From Streptomyces sp. NBC_01142 (GTDB lineage: Bacteria > Actinomycetota > Actinomycetes > Streptomycetales > Streptomycetaceae), in assembly GCF_026341125.1 (NCBI RefSeq), contig NZ_JAPEOR010000003.1:930001-994000 (forward strand): 64,000 nucleotides of DNA. The letters run 5' to 3'. Position numbers and translations under genes: made by a program. Each line of letters begins with the position of its first letter. Position 1 is the stretch's first letter. This document shows, in pieces, positions 15,923-24,736 of the stretch. The notes beneath the pieces were generated by a model that was given only the letters and a program-made list of their open reading frames with translations, had not been told where the DNA came from and did not search any database.

Positions 15923-16708
15923 ATGGGAGTAGCGAATCGTCTGGATCTGACGTTGCGGCTGGTGCAGGGCACGGGCCGGGTCTCCGTTGCGGAGTTGTCG
16001 CGACGTCTGGGTGTGTCGGAGATGACGGTGCGGCGTGATCTGGACGAGTTGGAGCGCCAGGGGCTGGCCAAGCGGGTACGGGGAGGGGCGATCGCCACCC
16101 GCTCGCGTGAGGAGGAAGCCGGGTTCGCGGCGCGGGAGGGGTGGCAGGCGGCGACGAAGGACTGGCTGGGGTGCGCGGTAGCGGAGTTGGTGGAGCCAGG
16201 GTCGACTGTGCTGCTCGACGCGGGTACCACGACGGTGCATGTTGCCGAGCACCTGGTCGCCCGCGCGCCGTTGACGGTGGCGGTGCTCAGTCTGCAGGCG
16301 GCAGTGCGGCTGGCGGACCGGCCCGGAATCCGGTTGCTGGTGATCGGCGGCCACTCCCGCCCGGGTGAGCGTTCCCTGGTCGGCCCGCTCGCGATGCGGG
16401 CCCTGCAAGCGATGGCGTTCGACGTGTTCGTGATGTCGATCGGGGGCGTGCAGGCCCAGCACGGCTGGTCGGAGTTCTCCCTCGACGACGCCGCCGTGAA
16501 GCAAGCCGGACTCGCCCAGGCCGCCCGGACGATCACGGTGGCCGACGCCACCAAGCTCGGAGTGCGCGCCTTCAGTCAGGTCGCCGGCCTGGGCGCGGTG
16601 GACACCTTCGTCACCGACGCCGCCGCCGATGATGTGGCCACTCACCCCAAAGGCCCCGAGACACTGTTCGCCCTGCGCGACGCGGGTGTCGACATCGTGC
16701 TGGCCTGA
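15923..16708 (+). CDS. DeoR/GlpR-family transcriptional regulator
   Basis: A 261-residue regulator. The N-terminal DeoR HTH is clear: VSVAELSRRLGVSEMTVRRD (about residues 20-39), then LDELERQGLAKRVRGGA. The C-terminal sensor domain has LLDAGTTTVHVAEHL, VIGGHSRPGERSLVGPLA, and VADATKLG near residue 215, typical of the sugar-phosphate-binding isomerase-like fold. It leads an operon with a DUF4406 protein and a NudK-type hydrolase, so the effector may be a phosphorylated sugar or nucleotide sugar (inference). Confidence 0.88.
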   Translation: MGVANRLDLTLRLVQGTGRVSVAELSRRLGVSEMTVRRDLDELERQGLAKRVRGGAIATRSREEEAGFAAREGWQAATKDWLGCAVAELVEPGSTVLLDAGTTTVHVAEHLVARAPLTVAVLSLQAAVRLADRPGIRLLVIGGHSRPGERSLVGPLAMRALQAMAFDVFVMSIGGVQAQHGWSEFSLDDAAVKQAGLAQAARTITVADATKLGVRAFSQVAGLGAVDTFVTDAAADDVATHPKGPETLFALRDAGVDIVLA

Positions 16709-16772
16709 CCGGCCGTGATCCCCGTCCTGGCGCTGTCGCCCAGGGCCCCCGACTGTTGTACGGAGTGACGCC

Positions 16773-17150
16773 ATGACTGTTGCCCCACATCCGCTGATGA
16801 TCCTGGTTGCCGGCCCTTACCGGTCGGGCACGGGGGACGACCCGGCCAGACTCGCCGCACATGTGCGGGCGATGAACGAAACCGCACTCAGCCTCTTCCG
16901 TGCCGGACACCTGCCCGTGACCGGTGAAGCCCTCGCCCTCCCACTGCTGGAAGTCGCCGGCAGCGCTCGGCCGGGGGACGCCGCCTTCGAGGAGATCTTC
17001 CACCCCGTAGCGGAGCGGCTGTTGGCGCGCTGCGACGCGGTGCTGCGGATCGGCGGCACGTCAGCCGGGGCCGACATGATGGTGGAACAGGCCCGCGCCG
17101 CGGAAAAGGACGTCTACACCGCCCTCGCCGAGATACCGGCGGCACGATGA
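16773..17150 (+). CDS. DUF4406 (nucleoside 2-deoxyribosyltransferase-like) protein
   Basis: A 125-residue protein. The N-terminal ILVAGPYRSGT (about residues 10-20) and the C-terminal RCDAVLRIGGTSAGADMMVE (about residues 84-103) fit the Rossmann-like fold shared by DUF4406 and nucleoside 2-deoxyribosyltransferases. Activity has not been established for most members. Its stop codon overlaps the ATG of nudK (ATGA), and it follows deoR by 64 bases, so it belongs to the same operon. A role in nucleoside or nucleotide-sugar salvage is plausible (inference). Confidence 0.75.
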   Translation: MTVAPHPLMILVAGPYRSGTGDDPARLAAHVRAMNETALSLFRAGHLPVTGEALALPLLEVAGSARPGDAAFEEIFHPVAERLLARCDAVLRIGGTSAGADMMVEQARAAEKDVYTALAEIPAAR

Positions 17151-17848
17151 CCACGGGCGTCGACACCCCCGACCCCCGTGGCCGCACCGGACTGGACCGC
17201 CATGGCCGTGACCTGACCGCGAACCCGCGGGTGCGCGTGCGCGACGTGGAGGTGCTGTCCTGCGACTGGTACGTACTGCGCAAGACGACCTTCGACTTCC
17301 AGCACAGCGACGGCCACTGGAGCCGCCAGCAGCGTGAAACCTACGACCGGGGTGACGGCGCCGCGATCCTGCTCTACGATCCCGGCCGCCGCACGGTACT
17401 GCTGACCCGGCAGTTCCGCTTTCCCGCCTACGCCAACGGTCACCCGGACGGGATACTGATCGAGGCCGCGGCCGGGCTGCTGGACGGCGACAGCCCCAGC
17501 GAAGCGATCCGCCGGGAAGTGGCCGAGGAGACCGGGCACGTCATCGGCGAGGTCCGCCGTGTTTTCGACGTCTATATGAGCCCCGGCTCGGTCACGGAGC
17601 GGCTGCACTTCTTCGCCGCCCCCTACAGTCCAGCCGGTTCCACCTCCGTCGGCGGCGGAATCGCCGCCGACGGCGAGGACATCATCGTCGTCGAACTGCC
17701 GTTCACCGAAGCGCTCGCCATGATCCGCGACGGGGCCATCGCCGACGCCAAAACCATCATGCTGCTGCAATGGGCCGCCTTGGAAGGCCCCTTCCGGTCG
17801 GTGCCCCCTCGCCAGGAACCCGCCCCCCGGACCGGTGGTGTGCCATGA
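17147..17848 (+). CDS. nudK: NudK-type Nudix hydrolase (GDP-mannose/ADP-sugar pyrophosphatase)
   Basis: A 233-residue Nudix hydrolase. The Nudix box is recognisable as AGLLDGDSPSEA followed by IRREVAEETG (about residues 106-127), with the NudK-like form in which the first box Glu is Asp. YMSPGSVTERLHFF, GGGIAADGEDI and LPFTEAL follow as in E. coli NudK, which hydrolyses GDP-mannose to GMP and mannose 1-phosphate. The protein is about 40 residues longer than NudK at the N-terminus. It is translationally coupled to the DUF4406 gene. Confidence 0.85.
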   Translation: MTTGVDTPDPRGRTGLDRHGRDLTANPRVRVRDVEVLSCDWYVLRKTTFDFQHSDGHWSRQQRETYDRGDGAAILLYDPGRRTVLLTRQFRFPAYANGHPDGILIEAAAGLLDGDSPSEAIRREVAEETGHVIGEVRRVFDVYMSPGSVTERLHFFAAPYSPAGSTSVGGGIAADGEDIIVVELPFTEALAMIRDGAIADAKTIMLLQWAALEGPFRSVPPRQEPAPRTGGVP

Positions 17849-18136
17849 CGTCGATGCCCTCGCCTTCGTCGGCCCCGCCTTCACCCTGCACGGTGTCGGG
17901 CGACGCCGCGCCGATCGCATGCGGTCAGGCCGCGTCACATTCGGTCCGCAGCAGCCGAGGACGCCTGTGTCGAAGCGCAGTGCGGCCGACGACGCCGCGG
18001 GCGGACTGAGTTCCATCGGGTGTTGCGTTATGACGAGATGCTATTGGGGTCGTTCGGGTGGTAGTTGGCCACACATGCAACTGGACTCCGCTTCCAGGGA
18101 CTCCTGTCGGTCAGTGACAACACCCAGGAGGCCCCG

Positions 18137-18472
18137 ATGAACGCCACACAGGTTTCTGCACTCACGCAGCCGACCACGCCGCAGTGGGCACGCGACGTCT
18201 ACCGCTGCCCCCTCCTGCAGGACTTCGAGCAGCAGGATGCGGCGGGAGCCGTCGAGGAGGCAGGCGACTATTTCCTGCCGGCTCCCGACCCCAAGCAGCG
18301 GCTGTCCTTCACTCTGGCGGCCCCCGACAAGCGCCGCCTGGACCTGCACGCCGCACTGACCACGACAGGGATCGCACCGCTTCCCGGCGACCTCCACGCA
18401 ATCCATGCCCTCTGCACTCTCGACGACACCACCATCAGGACCGTCCTGCGATGGATCACCAGCCCCCGCTAG
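18137..18472 (+). CDS. Conserved hypothetical protein (111 aa)
   Basis: A soluble 111-residue protein with no signal peptide or membrane segment. The start is the ATG at 18137, with a strong AGGAGG 6 bases upstream. The sequence is moderately acidic, with FEQQDAAGAVEEAGDYFLPA in the middle and CTLDDTTIRTVLRWI at the end. I recognise no family. It stands alone: the genes on both sides are about 190-290 bases away. Confidence 0.6.
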   Translation: MNATQVSALTQPTTPQWARDVYRCPLLQDFEQQDAAGAVEEAGDYFLPAPDPKQRLSFTLAAPDKRRLDLHAALTTTGIAPLPGDLHAIHALCTLDDTTIRTVLRWITSPR

Positions 18473-18664
18473 CAGACCGCTCGTACGCCTGGACGCGCGA
18501 CCGGGTCCAACGGAACACCGCTGTGACGACCCCGCGACCTATCGGTGTTCCGTAACCGGATCTGCGGCGCGTCGCTGCCCGCAGGAGGCTCCTTCGGCCT
18601 CCCGCAGCGGGCCTGTACACGGCTGCGCGGTCGCATCGGGTGGCCACCGGCCCCCGCAGCGGCG

Positions 18665-19195
18665 TCAGGCGCCGGAGCTGCGGAAGGCGGTGGCCCGGAC
18701 CTTGCCGTCGCAGAGGGCGAAGTCACCGCCGTCCTCCAACCCCAGTTGCAGCCCCCCGCCGCCTGCACCCAGCACGATCGAGGGTGCGACGGAAGGCTTG
18801 GCCTTGGAGGCGCAGTAGCCGTCGGCCTCACCGAGCACCGGCGTGAAGGTGAGCTGCGTCGAGGCCCTGCCGCCAACCGCGAGCTTCACCGGCCGTGCGT
18901 CGCCCTGGCGCACGACCTTGAGAGGTTTGTTGTTGCTGGGCGACCCCTGACCCGCAAGGGCCACGGTGGGGAAGCCCTTCAGCACGCACGGCTTCGGGCC
19001 ATCGTTGATCAGCGTGATTCGCACCCGGTCGGCCCCCACTTGCTGCGCGCTGTCCGCAATGAGCTGGGTGTGCTTACAGGCAGCGACCGGGGCACGCGGG
19101 ATGTACGCCCCGTCTGCCGCCGCTTGCGTCACTGCACCAACCGTGAGGAGCATGGACGAGACCATAACCGCTCCCAGTCTCCCTGTGGGCCTCAT
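18665..19195 (-). CDS. Secreted DUF4232 protein
   Basis: A 176-residue secreted protein. An N-terminal signal peptide is evident (basic MRPTGR, hydrophobic AVMVSSMLLTVGAVTQ, cleavage near AAADGA). The DUF4232 fold follows, with its paired cysteines (AACKHTQL near residue 38, KPCVLKGFP near residue 68, GYCASKAK, FALCDGK) and the LINDGPKPCVL strand. The role of the family is unknown. The ATG at 19195 is preceded by GAGAGGAGAAGCG, giving a good ribosome binding site. It is monocistronic. Confidence 0.8.
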   Translation of the reverse strand: MRPTGRLGAVMVSSMLLTVGAVTQAAADGAYIPRAPVAACKHTQLIADSAQQVGADRVRITLINDGPKPCVLKGFPTVALAGQGSPSNNKPLKVVRQGDARPVKLAVGGRASTQLTFTPVLGEADGYCASKAKPSVAPSIVLGAGGGGLQLGLEDGGDFALCDGKVRATAFRSSGA

Positions 19196-19508
19196 CGCTT
19201 CTCCTCTCACGGCCCTATGTGACGGCTACAGCCTGACGCAGCACCCGTGACCGCAGCGTGAACGAGGCGTGACGTGGCAACGGGCAGCGCGGCCTCCCGG
19301 CCACGTCGGGGTCACGCTGTCGTGACGGGAACCGCGGAACGGTCCCGCGTCGGTGACCCATCGGCCGGGGGCGTTCCCGGTCGACGACGAGGTCCGATCC
19401 GTGGTGCGGGCTCGTGCTCCGACCGATGGGGCCGCCGCGAATGTCCCCGGGGTACGGATGAGGAATCCGTCTGACTGCGTGGGCCGGCCAACACAGCAGT
19501 CATCTCCT
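19196..19508. other. Intergenic region
   Basis: About 310 bases between the DUF4232 gene and the 3' end of the XRE-TPR gene, both on the minus strand. It must hold the DUF4232 promoter. Open frames here lack recognisable motifs and I see nothing else. Confidence 0.35.
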
Positions 19509-20888
19509 TCAGCTCCACTCCGCGGTCGGCCGTACGCCGCCGCCCGCGCCACGCAGGCGATCCGGCATCGACGCGGGCGCCGTCCCCAGGGTCGTCGTGC
19601 CGGGGGCCGCGCGGTCGCCGAGGCCCGTGCGGTACGCGTCGAGTGCCGCCTCGGTGCGGCCCGTGCGGCGCAGCAGGTCGCCCAGTAGTCGGCACAGGTC
19701 GGCGAGGTCTCCTGTCGCCCCGCTCCTCTCCAGGAGGCCGAGTGCCATGACGTAGTGCTCCTCTGCGGCCTCGGTCGCCCCCTTCTCCTCCGCGATCAGG
19801 CCGAGCAGCCGGTGTGCCCCGCCTGCGTGTACGGCGCCGTGCTGGTCGCCGAGTTCGAGCAGTGCCGAAAGGAGTCCGGACGCCTCGTCGTGTCGGCCGA
19901 GGCGGCGCAGGACGTCCGCGAGCTCGACCTCCACCTGGGCGGTGTAGAGGGCGGCGCGCTTGGCCGCCAGCATGTCCCGGGCGGTACGCAACTGCCTTTC
20001 GGCCGAGTCGAGTTCGCCGTTCTGGGCTTGAACGTAGCCGCGCATCCAGTGGCAGTGCGCCAGGTCGGTGTTCAGTCGCAGCTGGTGGTAGATCGTCTGG
20101 GCCTTGGCCAGGGAGGCGTCGGCGTCGGCCGTGCGCCCTTCGGCGAGGAAGGTGCGGGCGACCTGTCGGTGCATGCCCGCCACCAGCGCCGGGTCGCTGA
20201 CCTGCGGGGCCAGGGCGAGGGCGAGCTCCGCGGCGTGCGCTGCGCGGGCGTGGGCGCCCATGTCGATGTACGGGCCGATGACGGCGGCGTACAGCAGGAC
20301 CAGCGCCTCCGGGTCGGCCAGCCCGCTCGTGCCGAGCTCGTCGATGGTGGATTCGAGGAGGTAACAGGCGTACCGCAGCTCCCCCGCGAGCAGATGTGCG
20401 ATGGCGCGGCCGCGGATCGCGCGGGCGCGGCGGGGGAGCGGTTCGCCGGACAGGAGCCGCTCGGCCGCCTGGAAGTGGCGTCCGGCGTCGCCCAGTTCGC
20501 CGGTCTCCAGCGCGCAGTCACCCAGCCCGAGCAGCGCCTCGGCCTGCTCGGGAGCGAGGTCGAGGTGTTCGGCGTCGGTGAGGAGGCGGCGGTAGCGGAC
20601 CGCCGCCTCGTCGGCGGCGCCGGTGGCGAGCATCTGCTGGGCGTCGGTGAGGGCGAGCCGTAGTTCGGTGGCCAGGTGGGCAGGGCGTCCGGTGGCCAGT
20701 TCCTCGTACGACGTGCCGAGGCGCTCGGCCAGAAAGCGCAGCGCGGTCTCGGAGGGCCGCACCTTGCCGGACTCCAGCGTCGAGACGTAGGCGGCGGTGT
20801 ACGAGGGTTCCGCCAATTGCCGTTGGGTCAGGCCGCGTTCGGTACGCAGACGCTGAACCCGGCGGCCGATTTCGGCCGGTTCGTCCAT
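19509..20888 (-). CDS. XRE-family regulator with TPR domain
   Basis: A 459-residue protein: an N-terminal Cro/CI HTH (GRRVQRLRTERGLTQRQLAE, about residues 8-27, then YVSTLESGKVRPS), then a long array of tetratricopeptide-like helices from about residue 90 to 430 (for example ALLGLGDCALETGELGDAGR). This layout is typical of peptide- or protein-sensing regulators. It is divergent from the secreted M64 peptidase gene with about 140 bases between the starts, so it may control that gene (inference). Confidence 0.85.
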   Translation of the reverse strand: MDEPAEIGRRVQRLRTERGLTQRQLAEPSYTAAYVSTLESGKVRPSETALRFLAERLGTSYEELATGRPAHLATELRLALTDAQQMLATGAADEAAVRYRRLLTDAEHLDLAPEQAEALLGLGDCALETGELGDAGRHFQAAERLLSGEPLPRRARAIRGRAIAHLLAGELRYACYLLESTIDELGTSGLADPEALVLLYAAVIGPYIDMGAHARAAHAAELALALAPQVSDPALVAGMHRQVARTFLAEGRTADADASLAKAQTIYHQLRLNTDLAHCHWMRGYVQAQNGELDSAERQLRTARDMLAAKRAALYTAQVEVELADVLRRLGRHDEASGLLSALLELGDQHGAVHAGGAHRLLGLIAEEKGATEAAEEHYVMALGLLERSGATGDLADLCRLLGDLLRRTGRTEAALDAYRTGLGDRAAPGTTTLGTAPASMPDRLRGAGGGVRPTAEWS

Positions 20889-21027
20889 GGAGACCCCCTG
20901 GTCGCTCGAACTCCCCAGTATTCAGGGGCCACTGGCCATTGCGCACCTCCCGCGCACGCCCCTAATTTAAGCAACTCGTTCAACACACTTATCCATGCAC
21001 TTAACTTCCGTACAGGGGGAGGACTCC

Positions 21028-22398
21028 GTGCGCTCAACCCTGCGCAGGGCCATGGCAGCGGCCGGTGTCGCCGCAGCCGTCACCGCCGCACTGGCCGCCG
21101 GAGCAGGGCCGGCAGCCGCCGGCCCGGCTCCGGCGGCCGAGGCGAGCCGGGCCGAGGCCAAGACGGTGGAGGTCGAGATACCGGGGCCGGAGCACGGCAC
21201 AGCCGCCGGATCCGGCCACACGTACATACCGGCCGACGGGCGGGACCGGCCCGCGCCCCGGCTCTCCGCCCGCGAGGCGGCGGCCGACGGCGAGGTCACC
21301 AAGGTGATCGACAACGGCTCCACCGCGGACCGGCTGGACGTGGTCGTCGTCGGCGACGGCTACACCGCCGCCGAGCTGGCCCAGTTCCACACCGACGCCA
21401 AGGAGAAGTGGGCCGAGGTCGGGGCCGTCGAGCCGTACACGACCTATCAGAACCTCTTCAACCTCTGGACGGTCGACGCGGTCTCCCACTCGTCCGGCGT
21501 CTCGGGCGACCCCGACCAGGCCACTGTGCGGGACACCGCCCTCGGCTCGTACTTCTGGTGCGACGACATCGAGCGGCTGCTCTGCATCGACCAGACCAAG
21601 GTCGACTCGTACGTGGCCAGGGTCCCGGAGGCCGACCTCGTGATCGTCCTCGCCAACAGCACCAAGTACGGCGGCGCGGGCTACAACGAGCCCAGCGAGA
21701 CCCTCGGCTATGAAGGCATATCGACCGCCTCGGCCGCCAACGACCGGTCGGGCCAGGTCGCCATCCACGAGACGGGCCACTCCCTCGGCAAGCTCGCCGA
21801 CGAATACTTCTACCCCGGATACCCGGGCTACGAGCAGTACACGGGCCCGGAGCCCGGCGACTCCAACATCTCGACCCTGACGGCCGACCGGATGGCAGCC
21901 CAGCGCGCAAAGTGGCACCGCTGGCTGGGCGAGGAGTCGCCCGACGGCGGCACGATCGGCGCGTACGAGGGCGGCGGTTACTTTGTGAAGGGGCTGTACC
22001 GCCCCACCGACAATTCGCTCATGCGCGTCCTCGGCAAGCCGTTCAACCTCCCCGGCACCGAGGCGATGATCGCCGGCTTCTACCGTCACGCGACGGTCGC
22101 CACCGCCGTCACCCCCACCGACCGCACGCTGCGCGCACGCCATACCGCGAAGGTCTCCGTGCCCCGGCTGGCGGGCGTGGATGCGACGCAGCTCGCGGTC
22201 CGCTGGTCGTTGGACGGCAAGGAGCTGAAGCGCTTCGCCGGGCGGACCGAGGTACGCGTGTCCGAACTGGGGCTGAAGCTGTGGGACTTCAGGAAGCACC
22301 GGCTGTCGGTCACCGTCGTCGACCGGACGGCCTCGGTACGCGACCCGGAGATCGCCGGCAACTTGCGTGCGACGGTCGTCTGGGCCGTCCGGCTCTGA
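21028..22398 (+). CDS. Secreted M64-family metallopeptidase (IgA peptidase M64)
   Basis: A 456-residue secreted peptidase. The GTG at 21028 has GGAGGA 4-9 bases upstream. A signal peptide is clear (RSTLRRAMAAAGVAAAVTAA, then an Ala/Gly-rich stretch). The zinc site is complete: HETGHSLGKLADEY, an HExxHxxGxxxxE/D-type motif at about residues 249-262. VVVGDGYTAAEL near residue 106 is also typical of M64. The C-terminal third has an Ig-like beta domain (VRWSLDGKELKRF). The substrate is not known; the name comes from a clostridial IgA peptidase. Confidence 0.88.
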   Translation: MRSTLRRAMAAAGVAAAVTAALAAGAGPAAAGPAPAAEASRAEAKTVEVEIPGPEHGTAAGSGHTYIPADGRDRPAPRLSAREAAADGEVTKVIDNGSTADRLDVVVVGDGYTAAELAQFHTDAKEKWAEVGAVEPYTTYQNLFNLWTVDAVSHSSGVSGDPDQATVRDTALGSYFWCDDIERLLCIDQTKVDSYVARVPEADLVIVLANSTKYGGAGYNEPSETLGYEGISTASAANDRSGQVAIHETGHSLGKLADEYFYPGYPGYEQYTGPEPGDSNISTLTADRMAAQRAKWHRWLGEESPDGGTIGAYEGGGYFVKGLYRPTDNSLMRVLGKPFNLPGTEAMIAGFYRHATVATAVTPTDRTLRARHTAKVSVPRLAGVDATQLAVRWSLDGKELKRFAGRTEVRVSELGLKLWDFRKHRLSVTVVDRTASVRDPEIAGNLRATVVWAVRL

Positions 22399-22578
22399 TC
22401 CCTGATCTGCCCGCGTGGATCTCCGGGCGGCGATTGTTGGACCGCCGCTGCCCGGAGCGCTCGACTTCGGTCACCACCTTGTCGACCTGCTGAGGCATGA
22501 GGGCGACTCAGTCCCCGCCAGGCTGTCGTAGGAGACCTCGTGGAGTTCTTCCTCTGGGCGGCGTGAGGGCACAAATGT

Positions 22579-22609
22579 GGCGTGCCGCGGCTGGGGGCCG
22601 CGGCACGCC
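22579..22609. terminator. Strong hairpin terminator
   Basis: GGCGTGCCGCGGC (22579-22591) pairs perfectly with GCCGCGGCACGCC (22597-22609) around a 5-base loop. It lies between the convergent M64 peptidase and lamin-tail genes and can serve both. Confidence 0.8.
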
Positions 22610-22670
22610 GTGCGGGTGGGGCGGCGACCGTGCCTCTGTGAGTCAAGGGCAAGGCCGCCGGTTATGGAGA

Positions 22671-23309
22671 TCAGGGGCGGCCGTTGTTGTGGTGGTCACG
22701 GCCCCAGAAGTCGGTGCCGTCGGTACGGCCGTTGTTGTGGTGGTCACGGCCCCAGAAGTCGGTGCCGTCGGTACGGCCGTTGTTGTGGTGGTCACGGCCC
22801 CAGAAGTCGGTGCCGTCGGTACGGCCGTTGTTGTGGTGGCCACGGCCCCAGGAGTCGGTGTCGACGGTGCGGCCGTTGTCGTTGCGGAGGGTGGCGGTGT
22901 CGGAGCGGTCGTCCCAGACGTAGTCGCTGCGGTCCTGGTAGACATCGCGGCGGGTGTCGCGGCCGTGGCCGGTGTGGACGCGAACGGTGGAGTGGCCGGC
23001 CAGGCGCAGGTTGTCGAAGTGGTAGCGGTCGCCGTCGCGGTTGGTGAGGGTCCAGCCGTCGAGGTCGACCGCGCGGCGGCCGTTGTTGGTGACGTCGACC
23101 CATTCGGCGTTCAGGCTGCGGTTGGAGCGGGTGTCGCGTCCGGGGCTGTCGTACTGGATGTCACCGAGTACGACGGCGGAACGGGCTTGCTGGTGCCGGC
23201 CGTGGTCACGTCGGTCGTCGGCCGAGGCCGGCAGCGCCGCAGCGCCCACCAGGGCACCGGTGGCCAGAAGAGCGGCGACAAGGCGGCGAGTGGTACGAGA
23301 AGCAGACAT
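22671..23309 (-). CDS. Secreted lamin-tail-domain protein with repeated C-terminus
   Basis: A 212-residue protein. It has a signal peptide (RRLVAALLATGALVGAAALP, cleavage near ASADD), then a lamin tail domain (about residues 42-145) with SLNAEWVDVTNNGRRAVDL and WTLTNRDGDRYHF. The C-terminus consists of four 16-residue units of the form GRTDGTDFWGRDHHNN; the first unit is diverged (VDTDSWGRGHHNN). The repeats are rich in His, Asp and Asn and could bind metal ions (inference). LTD proteins are often secreted, and in bacteria some are nuclease-linked; no nuclease domain is present here. Confidence 0.82.
   Translation of the reverse strand: MSASRTTRRLVAALLATGALVGAAALPASADDRRDHGRHQQARSAVVLGDIQYDSPGRDTRSNRSLNAEWVDVTNNGRRAVDLDGWTLTNRDGDRYHFDNLRLAGHSTVRVHTGHGRDTRRDVYQDRSDYVWDDRSDTATLRNDNGRTVDTDSWGRGHHNNGRTDGTDFWGRDHHNNGRTDGTDFWGRDHHNNGRTDGTDFWGRDHHNNGRP
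22678..22869. repeat. 48-base tandem repeat, four units
   Basis: Units at 22678-22725, 22726-22773 and 22774-22821 read as identical; the fourth, 22822-22869, is diverged. They encode the His/Asn/Asp-rich 16-residue repeats at the C-terminus of the lamin-tail protein. Identity at the DNA level, including silent positions, indicates recent expansion. Confidence 0.9.
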
Positions 23310-23941
23310 GATGTCCCCTCAACTAAGTGCGCCTAGCCCCCTGAACTGGGGTGTTGACGCGATGCGGGTTCCCGGCCGGAGCCGAGGACCACAGATTGGC
23401 GTAATCGCGCCACCAAGAGCGGAGGCGCCGATTCGCGTTACCAAATACGGACATGTCCGTAACTCTCCCTTGCGTAAGGCATCGATCCGTCAGGCCCGAT
23501 TGCCCGGTTCGCATGGCCACTGCACCGATCGGTACAAGGATCAACAACAACCGCTTTCCGCCTCCCCGCGCCACCCGGACGCCACCCCGGGTGTTCGCAC
23601 TCGAGAGCCGCAGAATTGTGTAACACCTTCATCCTCGCGCTCTTCGTACAGGCCATCGTGCCCCGGTTTCACTTTCGATTTCCGAGCAGGTCGCTCCCGG
23701 CGCGGAGATCTTCCGGAGCGACCGCAGGTTCCACCCCTGTGCCCACGGCGCCAGTCACAGCCGACTGCTGTTGCGCAGCGACGGCCGCCCGGGGGTGCCA
23801 GTCCGGGCCGGCGACCGAATCGCGGACATCTCGATATCTCGTCTGCGGTGCGGCCACGGTAAGTTCCTCTCCGTGCCCGGCGATCGGCGTCCCCACGACC
23901 CGGGTCAGGTACTTCGAGCCGATATCGGGGTGGAGCACGTC
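23310..23941. other. Intergenic region
   Basis: About 630 bases upstream of the divergent lamin-tail and hypothetical genes. Apart from the palindrome at 23446-23461 I see no convincing gene; the open frames are short and Arg/Pro/Ser-rich. The stretch is somewhat lower in G+C than its neighbours. Confidence 0.4.
23446..23461. promoter_or_regulatory. Perfect 16-base palindrome
   Basis: TACGGACATGTCCGTA reads the same on both strands. It lies about 135 bases upstream of the lamin-tail gene start, in an intergenic region, and may be an operator for an unidentified dimeric regulator. Confidence 0.4.
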
Positions 23942-24430
23942 GTGATCACAGGAATGGACAGCGTCTTCCTGGCGCAGCTGCCCGTCTCCGTCGCGATGGA
24001 GCGTTTCCTGGACCGCTGGCTGGAGCGCTGGCCCGGGCTCCGGGTCGCGTCCGGTGACGAGGGAGCCGACGGAGTCTTCTCACCGTGGGTTCCTGGCGCA
24101 GTGAAGCTCCCCGCGGACGCAGTCCATCTTCTCGTCGCCCGTGATGAGCAGATGGAAGCGGGCTGGGACGACTTTGGCTATGTGCTCGACGAGCGCGGAG
24201 AAGGACCCTTCTCCCTCGCCTGCGAGCCGGTGGGCTGGCGGTCACTGCGCTTGACGGCTCAGGAGGATCCTTACGGCCGCACCGGGTTCCGGTACGAGCC
24301 GTACGACATCGCGGTGGTGGGCGCGGGTCTCCAGCTGGTCACCGTGGTGACCCCTCCGGAGAGCGACTGGTCGCGCACTGTCCTCGAGACGCTGGTGAAC
24401 TCCTTCGTCCCGGCCACGCCCGGCCACTGA
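23942..24430 (+). CDS. Conserved hypothetical protein (162 aa)
   Basis: A soluble, acidic protein of 162 residues. LPVSVAMERFLDRWLERWPG lies near the N-terminus, VFSPWVPGAVKLP in the middle, and TPPESDWSRTVLETLVNSF near the end. I recognise no family. The GTG at 23942 has GGTGGAG upstream; an ATG at 23954 is an alternative. No partner gene is adjacent. Confidence 0.55.
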   Translation: MITGMDSVFLAQLPVSVAMERFLDRWLERWPGLRVASGDEGADGVFSPWVPGAVKLPADAVHLLVARDEQMEAGWDDFGYVLDERGEGPFSLACEPVGWRSLRLTAQEDPYGRTGFRYEPYDIAVVGAGLQLVTVVTPPESDWSRTVLETLVNSFVPATPGH

Positions 24431-24736
24431 TCGGACCAGCGGCAACCCACCTGGCACTGAGCCGTGCGGCTGCCCCAGGAGTTCGGAGCGCCGCGCGGCT
24501 CCCTCGTCGCTCAGCCCCGTACGCTGCCGGGCCGTAGCGACATCGACGCAGGCCGGGGCGCGGCCCCGTTCGGGGTTCGCCTCCGAACCGTCCTTGACCG
24601 GCACTGCCTCTGCAGGATCCGCCTCGTGGGGGAGAGCGGTTGTTGCCGCCACTGCTCGGCCGATCACTGCAGGCCAGGAGAACCGCTGCTCCCGTTTCGA
24701 CCTCGTGCGCCGGTCCTGGTGGTGCAGGGGGGTCTG
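24431..24736. other. Intergenic region
   Basis: About 300 bases between convergent genes. No clear terminator hairpin or small gene was seen. Confidence 0.35.

Noticed and set aside
22678..22869. CRISPR-like array
   Set aside because: The 48-base units are directly adjacent with no spacers and are in frame with a protein's repeats.
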